Source of the DNA: CAUZIZ01 sp965218775
GTDB lineage: Bacteria > Acidobacteriota > UBA6911 > RPQK01 > JAJDTT01
Length of the DNA stretch: 64,000 nucleotides
Assembly: GCA_965218775.1 (NCBI GenBank)
Contig: CBDCLS010000005.1
Span: 2,418,001 to 2,482,000 of the forward strand
Direction: 5' to 3'
The position numbers and the translations under genes were made by a program. The notes beneath the pieces were generated by a model. It saw nothing but the letters and a program-made list of their open reading frames with translations, had not been told where the DNA came from and did not search any database. This document shows positions 17,968 to 27,082 of this stretch, piece after piece. The stretch's first letter is position 1. The number at the start of each line of letters is the position of its first letter.

Positions 17968-19238
17968 GTCCAGATCTCCTTCACCGGCTGCCCCTCTTTG
18001 TTGATGGCAACAGGTCTTCCCTCAATCAGATAGGTCTTGTGGGCATCGATGCCCAGTAGCTTGTAGACCGTTGCTCCCAGGTCCTCGATGGTGACCGGTC
18101 GCTCGACCGGTCCGAAGGCGCGACCATCGGTTTTTCCGATGACCTGCCCACCGCTGACACCGGCACCTGCCAGAGCTACGGAAAAGGCGCCGGGCCAGTG
18201 ATCTCGGCCTCCTGAGAAGTTGATCTTGGGGGTTCGACCGAAGTCTCCGATAACCAGGACCAGGGTCGTCTCCAGCATCCCGTGCTGATCCAGGTCCTCG
18301 AGTAGCGCCGAGAAGGCCTGATCGAACTCGGGAACAATTCTGCTGTGGCTTTCGTCGTTGTTGGTATGGGTGTCGTAGCCATTGTGGAAGACACTCACCA
18401 ACCGCACGCCGGCCTCAACCAGGCGCCGGGCCATCAGTGCTCCCTGACCCACATCAGTACGGCCATAGGCGTCACGGAGTCGTTCCGGCTCCTGCTGGAT
18501 ATTGAACGCCTTCTTGGCGGCAGGTGAGGCGATCAGATCGAAGGCCTTCTGGTAGAACTGGTCCATGCCGTCCAGCAGGGCAGAGCCCTCTACCTTCTTG
18601 AACTCCCTGTCCAGGGCCGACATCAGCTGGAACCTGGATTGAGCCTCCTCCCATCCCAGTCCCAAGGGAAGGGTGAGATCCTTAACCGAGTAGTTCTTCT
18701 GGTTGGGATCACCCGCAATAAAAGGATCGTAAGTAGGACCCAGAAATCCCGCCTTGGCCCAGAGCTGCTCCTTGGGAATCAGCACGAATGGCGGAAGGCC
18801 TCCCTGGGAGCCACGCTCGCGGGCGATAACCGATCCGTAGCTGGGGTGGATCAGTTCGTTCCGGGGTCGAATACCGCTGAAGACATATTGCCGTGCCCGT
18901 TCGTGGATCGCTTCTTCCGAGTGCATGGAACGAATCAGGGCGAATTTCTTCATCATCCCAGCGGTGCGGGGCATCAGCTCCGAGAGGTGGATTCCTGGCA
19001 GACTGCTGCGGACGGTGCCGAAGCTTCCGCGGATGTCACGGGGAGCTTCCGGCTTGGGGTCGAAGGTGTCCAACTGGCTGGCGCCACCCCGCTGAAAAAG
19101 AACGATGCAGGAGATCTCGCTTCGCCCTTGCCCCGATGCCAGCAGCCGGTGCAGGTCTATCCCCGCAAAGGCAGCGGCGCCCACCCTGAGAAAGGCTCTA
19201 CGGCTGAATCCCAGGGGACGTGTCATTTTCAAACGCAT
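17964..19238 (-). CDS. DUF1501 domain protein with Tat signal
   Basis: The product has 424 residues. The N-terminus GFSRRAFLRVGAAAFAG is a twin-arginine export signal. The body carries the DUF1501 (sulfatase/alkaline-phosphatase fold) hallmarks FQRGGASQLDTFDPKP, VFHNGYDTHTNND, VIGDFGRTPKIN, GGRDHWPGAFSVALAGAG and VIGKTDGRAF. A good ribosome-binding site (GGAGAGAG) precedes the ATG by six bases. The gene lies 13 bases after the DUF1553 gene and overlaps the PPC gene by four. In this family the D-x-H and GR-D-H residues probably bind metal. The substrate is unknown, though genomic company in other bacteria suggests polysaccharide breakdown. Confidence 0.9.
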   Translation of the reverse strand: MRLKMTRPLGFSRRAFLRVGAAAFAGIDLHRLLASGQGRSEISCIVLFQRGGASQLDTFDPKPEAPRDIRGSFGTVRSSLPGIHLSELMPRTAGMMKKFALIRSMHSEEAIHERARQYVFSGIRPRNELIHPSYGSVIARERGSQGGLPPFVLIPKEQLWAKAGFLGPTYDPFIAGDPNQKNYSVKDLTLPLGLGWEEAQSRFQLMSALDREFKKVEGSALLDGMDQFYQKAFDLIASPAAKKAFNIQQEPERLRDAYGRTDVGQGALMARRLVEAGVRLVSVFHNGYDTHTNNDESHSRIVPEFDQAFSALLEDLDQHGMLETTLVLVIGDFGRTPKINFSGGRDHWPGAFSVALAGAGVSGGQVIGKTDGRAFGPVERPVTIEDLGATVYKLLGIDAHKTYLIEGRPVAINKEGQPVKEIWT

Positions 19239-19251
19239 TGGCTCTCTCCAA

Positions 19252-20730
19252 TTAATGATTCAGCTGAAACTCGTTGGAGTTGAGTATGGCCCAGACAACA
19301 TTCTCCAGGCCCCTTCTTCGGTTTCGACCCGACGCCTCTTCCGCCGTCATGAAATCGCCCAAGATGGTTCCCTCCTGGGACGTGGGCAGCCGTGCGTAGG
19401 CCCGTTCGAAAAGCTCGCCCACGATCTCCCTGTCACTGAAACCAGAGCCCATCAAACGGGACAGAATGTTCTCCTCGCTCTCTACTTTTTCCCGGATGGT
19501 GCTTCCGTTCATCAGATGCAGCGCCTGGCTCAGGGTGGCCGTTTCTGCCCGTCTTGCCAGGATGTCCCGGCGGGTCAGACCGAAGGTCACCAGGAAGTAA
19601 TCGGGGCTGTCGGGTTGATAAACATCGGTGGCTGATGTTCCCACAGGATGATTCGGGAATTGATGGGGAACCTCGGTCACCTGACTGATGGCATCCAGCA
19701 GCACCTCGGCAGGCAAGGGACGAGGGGAATATCGGGCGGCCAGAACCCGTTCCAGACGAGTTGATGGTTCCTTCTTCGAAGCTGCCTGGTAGGTTCTGGA
19801 GTTGAGTATGATCCGATGCAAAGCGCTTAGTCGAAAACCGCTGTCCACGAAGAATCGTGCCAGCCGGTCGAGGAGCTTTTGGTTTATGGGTCGATTGGTG
19901 GAGCGGAAATCATCGAAGGGCTCGACAATTCCGACCCCAAAATACTCGGCCCAGAGGCGGTTTGCCGTTGCCCGGGCGAAGTAGGGGTTCTCCGGCGATA
20001 GAAGCCAGTCGGCCAGAACTTGGCGGCGGTCCACTCCCTTCGGGATCTGCTGGGGCTGACCTCCCAGGACTCTCGGGAGCACCGGCTGCTTGGTGAGAGG
20101 GTGCTCCACCTCTCCCCGGTTCTCCAGGAACCAGGTGCGTCGATACTCGCCGTAGCCGTGCTTGACCTGCAGCTGTGACAGAAAGGCAGCGAATCCGTAG
20201 AAGTCGTCCTGTGTCAGGTTTTCCAGTGGGTGATTGTGGCACTCAGCGCATTCCAGCCGGACTCCCAGGAAGAGGCGAGAGATGGTGGGCGTCATCTTCG
20301 TCAGACTGAACTCCTTCAGCATGAAGTCGGTGGCCGGATGCCAGAAGTTGGCCGCCGGACTGATCATGGTGTCCCCGGTGCTGGTCAGGAGGGCTCGCAC
20401 GACTTCGTCGTAGGGACGATCCTGCGAAAGCCATCTCTTGATCCAGTCCTTGAACACTCCCATAGAGCGGCCCTGGGAGTTGAGCTGGCTGTTCCGAAAC
20501 CAATCTTCGAACTTGACCCTCCAGTGAGAGGCATACTCGGGTCTTGCCAGTAGGCGATCGATCAGATTCGATCTCTTGTCTTGTTGGGAGTCATCCAGGA
20601 ACTCGGCTAGCTCCTGTCTGCCGGGTAGCTGACCGATAGCGTCCAGGAAGACCCGTCGGGCGAAGGCTCTATCCGAGGTCAGTTCAGCCGGCGGTACGTT
20701 CATCTGCCGGAGCTTGGCATAGACTAGCTC
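19252..20730 (-). pseudogene. 3' part of a split DUF1549/DUF1553 gene
   Basis: This continues the gene beginning at 23493, cut off by the insertion sequence. The reading frame runs from the target duplication (ELVYAKLRQMNV) to a stop at 19252, about 490 codons. The DUF1549 part contains RRVFLDAIGQLPGRQEL and RLLARPEYASHWRVKFEDWF. DUF1553 contains RRQVLADWLLSPENPYFARA, ANRLWAEYFGVGIVEPFDDF and SGFRLSALHRIILNSRTYQ. An internal ATG at 20703 could start a truncated product without the N-terminal Ig-like and heme-like part or a signal peptide. Removing the insertion and one target copy restores a continuous frame (D-E-L-V-Y-A-K-L). Confidence 0.88.
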
Positions 20731-22431
20731 GTTCCCATCCCAGAATTGACTTTTAAGCTTTGTTAATTAGCTGATTCTAAGATACTTAATATACCATAGG
20801 CAGCGGGCAAAGACCACTTTGTGCTCGGTGGACCCTTTTTCGCCAGCAGGAGGATGACGGAGCTGGATTTTGCAGACACTGCGGCCGCAGCTCCGAGCGT
20901 TTTGGGTTCCAAGAGGCTGCAACGGTCTCAGGGAAGCAAACGGGCCAGAACGAGCAGGTTGTAGCTGACCACGGAAGCCTGCACGTACTGCTGGAAGTGC
21001 TCCCAGCCTTTCCAGGTGCAGCGGTCCAGCCCGAAGACGCGCTTGAGCCACGAGATACAACCCTCAATGCCGGCGCGAAAACGTCTCAACTGTTTGTAAA
21101 GCCAGCTGGAGCGCACCATCTCGCTGATCGGCAGACTTCCCTTGCGATCAAAGGCGGCATCCTGGATGCCCTCCCCTTTGGCCCAGGTCAAATTGGCTTG
21201 GCTGTAAAAGCCCCGGTCCGCCGCCATCTGACGCGGATAGCGACCGTAGACCTCTCGATGGGCTCCGAGCAAGGGTTGGAGCTGACCCACATCGGCCGGG
21301 TTTCCAGCCAGGACTTCACAGTTCAAGATCAGCGACGAGCGACCGCCGGTCAGAAAGATCTTGTGCCCATAGGTCGGTTCGCGCTGGCCTTTTTTGATGA
21401 TGTCCGTATGCTCTTCAAAAATCGAAAAGACCTTCTCGGCGGCGGGCACGGTCTCGCCGCGCAGGACGCGTCGCTCCGTTTGATCGATGACCCGGGCCAT
21501 CAGCTTCAGGTAATGCTCCAAGGAGACCAGCAGCGCCACGGTCAGCAGGTCGGCGGCCGGCAAATCGGCTTGCAAGGCCGTGAGGCCGTAGCCGTAGGTT
21601 TTGCGGGCGACCTTCAACAGATCGCGATAGGCGCGCTGGCGTTTGGCTCCTCGGCCGTTGGCGATCTGAAAAGCCCGCCGCTTGGCTTGTCGGCTGTGGT
21701 TGGTAAAGACCACCGCCGTCGACGCCTGGCCTTCGGCTTCGAGCGCGCCTTGTCGCTCCTTGAGCTGTCCCAGAAGCCGGCTCACCGTGCGCACCGCATC
21801 GTCGAGCAGGGCACTGTCGGTCGGATGATGAATGTCGCTCTCGACGGCGGTCGAATCGAGGCGGATGCGCTGGCCCTTTTCCAGTCCCTTCTGAGCGGCC
21901 CAGCCCACCAAGACGGTATTGATCTCTTTCCAGCTGGCTTCAGAGATCTTCGAGATATTGCGCTGCAGGGTGGACCTATTCGGCATCCAGCCCAGGGGGT
22001 GACGCACAAAACTGCGGAAGCTCTGGGAGTCGAGTAGGTGAAAGGCCAGCTGCTCGTAGCTGAAGCCGTGCAGCTGTTTGACGAGGGTCGCTCGTAGGAC
22101 AAACTCGGCACTGAGTCCGCTGGCGCCTTTCTGCGGATTGGAAGTGTCACATAGATCCTGTAAAACTAAGGCCGAGATCCGGGGATTGTGGTCCAGGATC
22201 TCGGAGATCTTTTCCAGTTCCCGGGCCATTTGGTGGTCGGGGAAAATGTGGCAAAGGGGGAGTCGTTCTTCCGTTTTCTGGCGCAACGTTGGGCCTCCTT
22301 TTTCGAGTTAACTTCTTTGTTTTCAATTTGTTCGCACCAAAAGACTAACAAAGAGGTCTGACAAAAAAGGGAGGCCACATCCCCACCTTACTCCTTCATT
22401 TTCAGCTATTTAAAGTCCTTGGGATGGGAAC
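20731..22431 (-). mobile_element. insertion sequence, ISDol1/IS1202 (ISNCY)-like, with target duplication
   Basis: The element is 1701 bases with perfect 12-base terminal inverted repeats (GTTCCCATCCCA at 20731-20742 and its complement at 22420-22431), with weaker similarity beyond. It is flanked by the six-base duplication TAGCTC (20725-20730 and 22432-22437). It carries one transposase gene on the minus strand. It interrupts the DUF1549/DUF1553 gene in the same transcriptional orientation. Intact ends and an intact transposase frame suggest a recent and possibly still mobile insertion. Confidence 0.93.
20928..22286 (-). CDS. DDE transposase of the ISDol1/IS1202-like element
   Basis: The product has 452 residues. 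The N-terminal region (LSAEFVLRATLVKQLHGFSY, then FHLLDSQSFRSFVRH) is of the DUF772 type found in IS5-like and ISNCY transposases. Candidate catalytic residues are the aspartate in RIRLDSTAVESD followed by IHHPTDSALL, the aspartate in QMAADRGFYS, and the glutamate in RFRAGIEGCISWLKR. The motif DSTAVESDIHHPTDSALL is characteristic of the ISNCY/ISDol1 group as I recall it. The subfamily assignment is from memory. The frame is intact. Confidence 0.88.
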   Translation of the reverse strand: MRQKTEERLPLCHIFPDHQMARELEKISEILDHNPRISALVLQDLCDTSNPQKGASGLSAEFVLRATLVKQLHGFSYEQLAFHLLDSQSFRSFVRHPLGWMPNRSTLQRNISKISEASWKEINTVLVGWAAQKGLEKGQRIRLDSTAVESDIHHPTDSALLDDAVRTVSRLLGQLKERQGALEAEGQASTAVVFTNHSRQAKRRAFQIANGRGAKRQRAYRDLLKVARKTYGYGLTALQADLPAADLLTVALLVSLEHYLKLMARVIDQTERRVLRGETVPAAEKVFSIFEEHTDIIKKGQREPTYGHKIFLTGGRSSLILNCEVLAGNPADVGQLQPLLGAHREVYGRYPRQMAADRGFYSQANLTWAKGEGIQDAAFDRKGSLPISEMVRSSWLYKQLRRFRAGIEGCISWLKRVFGLDRCTWKGWEHFQQYVQASVVSYNLLVLARLLP

Positions 22432-23493
22432 TAGCTCGTCAATGAAGTTATTTCCCTCGAGGACGGGATAGTCGGCCCCTGCGAGGCTCCCGACCACTCC
22501 GATCTGGGAGGTTGCCACTTTTCCCATAGCGCGAGCGGAGATGGTGGTCAGTCCTGGTCCCCGGGTGGTCAGCGTTCCCTCAAGAGAAACCTCCACGACA
22601 CCGGAGTCGCTGACTTGGTAACGGACATCCCTGGTCATGTCCCGGCTGGTTCCGTCGGAAAGGCGTCCCACCGCCACCAGGCGCTGAGTGCTACCGTTGC
22701 CGACCAGCACCCGCTCTTCTGGATGGAGCTCCAGCGCGGTGAGCCCTACGCCCTCGGTGCTAGCGCGGCCGCCCTGCTGGAGCCAACGCAGCAGCATGCC
22801 ATACTCCTCAGAGTCCGCCTCCAGGACCTCTCCGCCGCCGTGGGGAATGACGAAGGTAGGCTTCTTCAGAATGAGGCTCTCCCGAGGTTGGTGGAGATTG
22901 ACCCTCCGGCCTTCATCGGCCTCGACCATTGCTTTGTGATCGGCAGCCACATCGTAGCCAAACAAGGACAGCTTGAATCCGTTCTGTCCTGCCGGAGAAC
23001 CATGGCAGTCAGACCCATTACAGCCCTTAGTGGTGAGGATCGAGACGACGTCAGGGGCAAAGCGCACGGCAACCTCGCTAGCTCTCTCTCCAACACGGAC
23101 CGTCACCGCCTGTGACAGGTGGTCCAGACGCACCTCGATCGTGGTCTCCCCGGGAGACTCAGCAGAAAGGCGATGCGACTTCGAGTCCACACCGACGACT
23201 TTCGGGTCTGTGGAAGTGATTCGGCATAGATGGGTGACGTCAGCCTGGTTCCCTTTCCCGTCACTCGCGGTCACCAGGAACGACTGTTGCATTCCGGGGT
23301 TGGACAAGGAGATGCCCTTGGGTTCGAACTGGATACCTACCCAAGCAGGGGCGGAGGCGAGTGCTGGCACGGCAGCGACCAGGGTAAGAACAACCAATCG
23401 TGCTAGGGACAGATTCACGGCGGAAACGGTACTTCGTGACCTCGATGCCGTAGCGATCGCGGAAAACATCATCGTCTTTCTGGAAGGGAGCAT
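22432..23493 (-). pseudogene. 5' part of a split DUF1549/DUF1553 gene
   Basis: This part encodes about 354 codons: a signal sequence (LARLVVLTLVAAVPALASA), an Ig-like Big2 domain (about 50-135), a C-x4-C-H motif (TKGCNGSDCHGSPAGQNGF, ~155-175) followed by KLSLFGYDVAADH, and a second Ig-like domain (~255-335). The C-x4-C-H motif resembles the cytochrome-like site of planctomycetal PSCyt/DUF1549 proteins. The gene-encoded frame ends at NNFIDEL. Ten further codons and a stop are supplied by the insertion sequence. AAGGGAA precedes the ATG at 23493. The truncated product would be secreted but lacks DUF1549/DUF1553. Confidence 0.88.
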
Positions 23494-23839
23494 TTCCCTT
23501 GACTATTGCTTTTTGATTATAGCCTCAGACGTGGGTCACTTGAAATCGGGGACAGGATAGTCCTCGGCGAGCCCGGCGATCGGAGGACGTTCCGCGCGCC
23601 GTCCTTGGCCCCCTTGAGCCTCTTTGTCCACCGGGATGGCATGTTTTCAGAGTGATTGTGAGAGCGTTTACCTTGAACGCCGTGACACCACTTCAATAGA
23701 CGTTGCCGAGGGGATCTTACGTAGCTTTGGCCTCCAGGCCGAAGTCTTTGCGTCGAGCCTGTGTCCTCGATGGATGGCGGCCTGGAGCCCACCACTACGA
23801 AGGACACTGGCAATACTGAAGCTCTTTCCAAGGAATAGG
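23494..23839. other. intergenic region between the DUF1549 gene and the PQQ-propeller gene
   Basis: No convincing gene was seen. It holds the third copy of the dispersed stem-loop repeat at 23718-23747, about 93 bases beyond the stop of the PQQ gene. It presumably also holds the promoter for the DUF1549 operon at its left end. Confidence 0.5.
23718..23747 (+). repeat. dispersed stem-loop repeat, copy 3
   Basis: Same sequence as copies at 8289 and 15606 over about 30 bases, including the flanking ACGTAG and GAAGTCTT. The stem and four-base loop are preserved. Confidence 0.75.
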
Positions 23840-25084
23840 TCAGCTTCCCTTGACGTCGTAGCAGAAGAGCAGGTCTTGGTTGCGCAGGTAGAGTCGGCCG
23901 CCGGCGATCACGGGATGTGTCCAGATGAGCCACCTCGGCTTGCGAAGCTCGGAGTCGGCGGGCAGCTGAAAGCGTCCGAATTCCTTCCACCCCTCGGGCG
24001 AGGCATCGATCAATGCGACCGCCCCCTCCGTTCTACCTAGACAATAGAGGCGTCCGTCGGCGTAGGCTATCGATCCTTTCTCCAGCTTCTCTTCCTCACG
24101 CCAGACCTCCTCGCCGCTCTTGAAATTCTGGCAGGTCCAGCCTCGGTCGTCGGAGTAACCGTAGAGATAATCGCCAAGCAGGATGACGCCTCCGTGCCTA
24201 TTCTTCATCACCTTGTTGGAATAGACGTCGCTTACTTGGTTGTTGTCACCCAGGCGGACCTGCTTGCAGCCCACACCGTATCCGGACGTGATGTAGATGT
24301 GCCCGTCGCGATAGATCGGCGTGGTGATGACGGCGGTCCTGCCGGGCCAATCGGATTTCCACAGCAAGCTGCCATCGTCCGTGCCAATACCGACCAAAGA
24401 CTCCATCGTCAGCTGAACATACTGCCGAATCCCCTTCCAGCTAAAGACGAAGGGTGAGGCATACTGAGCGGGGTCCTGGAACTCCTTCGTCTGCCAGATC
24501 AGATTTCCGGTCGCCGCATCCAATGCCGCTACGGTCCCCTGGGGGCCCCCGGGCGTGCAAATGATCTTCTGTCCGTCGACAAGAACGCTCTCGCAGTAGC
24601 CCCAATGGGGAGGACTCCCACCCAGGTCGGACATCGATACCTTCCAGATGAGCTCGCCAGTGTGGGCGTCGGCGCACACCAGGTTTCCTTTCGCTCCCAG
24701 GGCATACACACGGCCACTGGCTACTGTTGGGGTGCTACGAGGACCGTTACCACGGGCGATCTCGAAAACCTCGCCTACGTCCAGTGACCAAATCTCTTTG
24801 CCGTCGGCCTTGTCGATTGCCAGGAGCTGCTCGACGCCTCCGCGCGCGCCCATGGTGTAGAGGGTCTCGCCCACCACCGAGGGACCTGAGTAGCCGATCC
24901 CGCAATCTTTGAATGTCCACACCAGCCTGGGTCCCTCCGGGGGCCAGGTGGAGAGGAGTCCAGTCTCGGTAGACCTATTCGTGCGGTCCGGTCCGTGCCA
25001 CTGGGGCCAGTCCTGCGCGATCCCCGTGGACACAAGAAGGACCCAGACCAGTAGTCGGGGTAGATCTAAATTGATAGCTTTCAT
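23840..25084 (-). CDS. secreted PQQ-type beta-propeller protein
   Basis: The product has 414 residues with a signal peptide (LLVWVLLVSTGIAQ). The mature part begins DWPQWHGPDRTNRSTETGLL, the standard opening of acidobacterial and planctomycetal PQQ-like repeat proteins. It has repeated blades such as YTMGARGGVEQLLAIDKADG, VYALGAKGNLVCADAHTGEL and IICTPGGPQGTVAALDAATG. The fold is that of BamB and quinoprotein dehydrogenases, but I see no dehydrogenase active-site residues. The start is complicated by a ten-base tandem duplication (ATGAAAGCTA twice) that adds an upstream out-of-frame ATG. The ATG at 25084 gives the signal peptide and is chosen. Confidence 0.85.
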   Translation of the reverse strand: MKAINLDLPRLLVWVLLVSTGIAQDWPQWHGPDRTNRSTETGLLSTWPPEGPRLVWTFKDCGIGYSGPSVVGETLYTMGARGGVEQLLAIDKADGKEIWSLDVGEVFEIARGNGPRSTPTVASGRVYALGAKGNLVCADAHTGELIWKVSMSDLGGSPPHWGYCESVLVDGQKIICTPGGPQGTVAALDAATGNLIWQTKEFQDPAQYASPFVFSWKGIRQYVQLTMESLVGIGTDDGSLLWKSDWPGRTAVITTPIYRDGHIYITSGYGVGCKQVRLGDNNQVSDVYSNKVMKNRHGGVILLGDYLYGYSDDRGWTCQNFKSGEEVWREEEKLEKGSIAYADGRLYCLGRTEGAVALIDASPEGWKEFGRFQLPADSELRKPRWLIWTHPVIAGGRLYLRNQDLLFCYDVKGS

Positions 25085-25129
25085 TAGCTTTCATATCGAT
25101 TGTTGTCTCGGAGTGTCTCCGGCCTCCTG
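25035..25129. repeat. direct repeat, left copy, over the start of the PQQ gene
   Basis: About 95 bases covering the first codons and leader of the PQQ gene. They match 27614-27702 at roughly 85 percent by eye, with one ten-base insertion. Shared blocks include GTAGATCTAAA, GATAGCTTTCAT and ATATCGATTGTTGTC. The two copies bracket a 2.5-kb segment. Confidence 0.8.
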
Positions 25130-25451
25130 GTGATGACCGAACAGAACCTATCAACACTGCACCCCAACGTCAACGATGTCAGCATGCGCGGGCGGGATCA
25201 CAATCTTGATGGGCAGGGGAGACGGCACGTTCCACGCACCCATCGTCATCCCGACTTCGGGTGGAACTAATCCCTTTGCGATCGTAGATGCCGACCTCGA
25301 CGGCGCCTTCGTTTCCGGTAGGTGATCTCCCTCGCCGGTACCTACCGGCCCCGCGATCCGGCTCCGGCAGAGATTTGCTTCAGTGTGCAAACGGTGATAG
25401 GCTGCGATCATTCTCACGGCTACCTCAGCCGAACTCACATCGGGAGTTGAT
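25085..25451. other. intergenic region with a nine-base inverted repeat
   Basis: No confident gene was seen. A minus-strand frame here looks non-random in places (GTGEGDHLPETK) but has no recognisable domain. A perfect inverted repeat lies at 25315-25323 and 25340-25348 (CCGGTAGGT and ACCTACCGG) with a 16-base loop. It could be a hairpin terminator or an operator for the gene at 25452. Confidence 0.4.
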
Positions 25452-27068
25452 ATGAGGAATGTCGACCCAGATCTCTCGTCACCACCGGCTCCTTCCCGCC
25501 CCAATCTGTTAGATACTCTGTTCATACTGCTGCTGTCCGGGGCATTGGTCTTGTTCATCCTCTGGATTGCCTTCCAGATGCTGGGTGCCGGAGAGCGGTT
25601 TGGGACACTGCCCGGCTGGCTAAACGAGCTGCTAAAGGGGATCTGGAGCTGGCTTACGGCTAGCGCCGCTGGTATTTTGCTCTTCTGGTTGCGAAAGCGG
25701 ACCAGTCCTGGGTCCCCGACACCCGATTACTTGCGCTGGATCGGTGGTACCTCCGCTTTGTTGCTCGTGGGGGTCTTGGGGGTTGTCACCATGGTCCGGA
25801 CGGTAGTCCCGCCTCAAGAAGCTAACGGCGATCGGCAGGACTCTGATTACTGCGTAGCTGACTTCTCCTTCAAAATGATAGATCGTAATGCGGCCCACCT
25901 GTCTAAGGACCAGCTCGTCATGAAACCGATGCATCCCCGTCTATTGCCTCCGCGCTATATCGTTCCGCAGAAGCCAGGACGTTTCATTGAACGGATCGAT
26001 CTTCCGGAGCCGAACGATTCCTATATTGCAATCTTGCGCCGGAAGCCTATTGATTCCTCCAAGCGACATGTCATGGCCGCCACAGAGCTCTGCTTTAAAC
26101 GAGCCAACCCCAACCAGAGGGATGCGCGGGCTCTCTTTTTCGACTGTGAAGAGGGACAGATGTGTACGATCAGCCAGGAGGATCCAGCGTGGGCCCAGGC
26201 TTGTACCCCAGAATTCAGTTGGGCGTTTCCGTGGCCGCTGTCGATCCGCTCTGTCAGGGCTCAGGTGAGGAACCTAGCCCAGCAGCCTGTTTGGGTGGTT
26301 CCTTCCCTGGAATCACTCAAAACTGGCGAATTGTCTGACGAGAGTGGCTACACCCGCTTCAGAGTGAAGAGCGTTGAACTACCGCGGCTGAATGCAGACG
26401 TCGTTCACTATGAAGTAGCGGTGAACCAGACGCCGGTGAGGATCGATGGCTTCTCTCCGAATGAGCTCTCGTCCCCCTACGATCCAAAGAAGGGAATCCA
26501 GATTGAGTTTGGGCTACAGAACCTGGACTTCAAGGGCGCGAGGGAGGGCCGCGATAGTGTTGGCCTGAAGATTACTCTTTTGGACGGCCGAGAGATCGTG
26601 CAGGCATATGACCTGAAGCTTTGCTACGTTGCCCTGAGATCCTCACCGACGCAGATTCTTGAACCGCTGGAAGGGATACGTTTCCAATGGGATGCCACCT
26701 ACATTCAGGCAACGAACGAGCGGGAGTATGAAGTTTTCATCCACTCCACAACGGACCCTAGGGACGCCGAGCGGCGCCGGAGGCAGCTCAGTCAACTGGA
26801 ATGGAAATACGACGACGGGAGTCGAATCCAAGGGGTCACGCGCCCTTCGCTCAGTGATAATCCCAATTATGGGGTCGCGGTAGGGCTGGAGCAATCCTCC
26901 GGACGGATTCGCTTCACTTTTGACCAACCCACCGCTCGATCCCTTCTCGCCTGGATCCTGGCGAAGCGGGAGGGTCCGCGTGGCCGCAGGATTGTGCGAC
27001 GCGATTCCTACCTCTATCGAATCGGGACGAGAGACCAGCTCCAGAGACCCTGTACACTGGAACAATAG
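25452..27068 (+). CDS. membrane-anchored protein of unknown function
   Basis: The product has 538 residues. Three hydrophobic segments lie in the first ~120 residues: LDTLFILLLSGALVLFILWI, IWSWLTASAAGILLFWL and GTSALLLVGVLGVVTMV. A ~400-residue soluble part follows with no domain I recognise. It contains CFKRANPNQRDARALFFDCE and ends in an arginine-rich tail (REGPRGRRIVRRDSYLYR). The soluble part is beta-rich and cysteine-containing (DCEEGQMC), which would suit an extracytoplasmic location. It is followed after 14 bases by a YdcF-like gene, probably in the same transcript. Both lie inside the segment bounded by the 25035/27614 direct repeat. Confidence 0.6.
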   Translation: MRNVDPDLSSPPAPSRPNLLDTLFILLLSGALVLFILWIAFQMLGAGERFGTLPGWLNELLKGIWSWLTASAAGILLFWLRKRTSPGSPTPDYLRWIGGTSALLLVGVLGVVTMVRTVVPPQEANGDRQDSDYCVADFSFKMIDRNAAHLSKDQLVMKPMHPRLLPPRYIVPQKPGRFIERIDLPEPNDSYIAILRRKPIDSSKRHVMAATELCFKRANPNQRDARALFFDCEEGQMCTISQEDPAWAQACTPEFSWAFPWPLSIRSVRAQVRNLAQQPVWVVPSLESLKTGELSDESGYTRFRVKSVELPRLNADVVHYEVAVNQTPVRIDGFSPNELSSPYDPKKGIQIEFGLQNLDFKGAREGRDSVGLKITLLDGREIVQAYDLKLCYVALRSSPTQILEPLEGIRFQWDATYIQATNEREYEVFIHSTTDPRDAERRRRQLSQLEWKYDDGSRIQGVTRPSLSDNPNYGVAVGLEQSSGRIRFTFDQPTARSLLAWILAKREGPRGRRIVRRDSYLYRIGTRDQLQRPCTLEQ

Positions 27069-27082
27069 ATGACCAATCCAAG

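Noticed and set aside
20997..22037. Long plus-strand frame inside the first insertion sequence
   Set aside because: It is antisense to a clear DDE transposase with terminal repeats; such frames are common artefacts.
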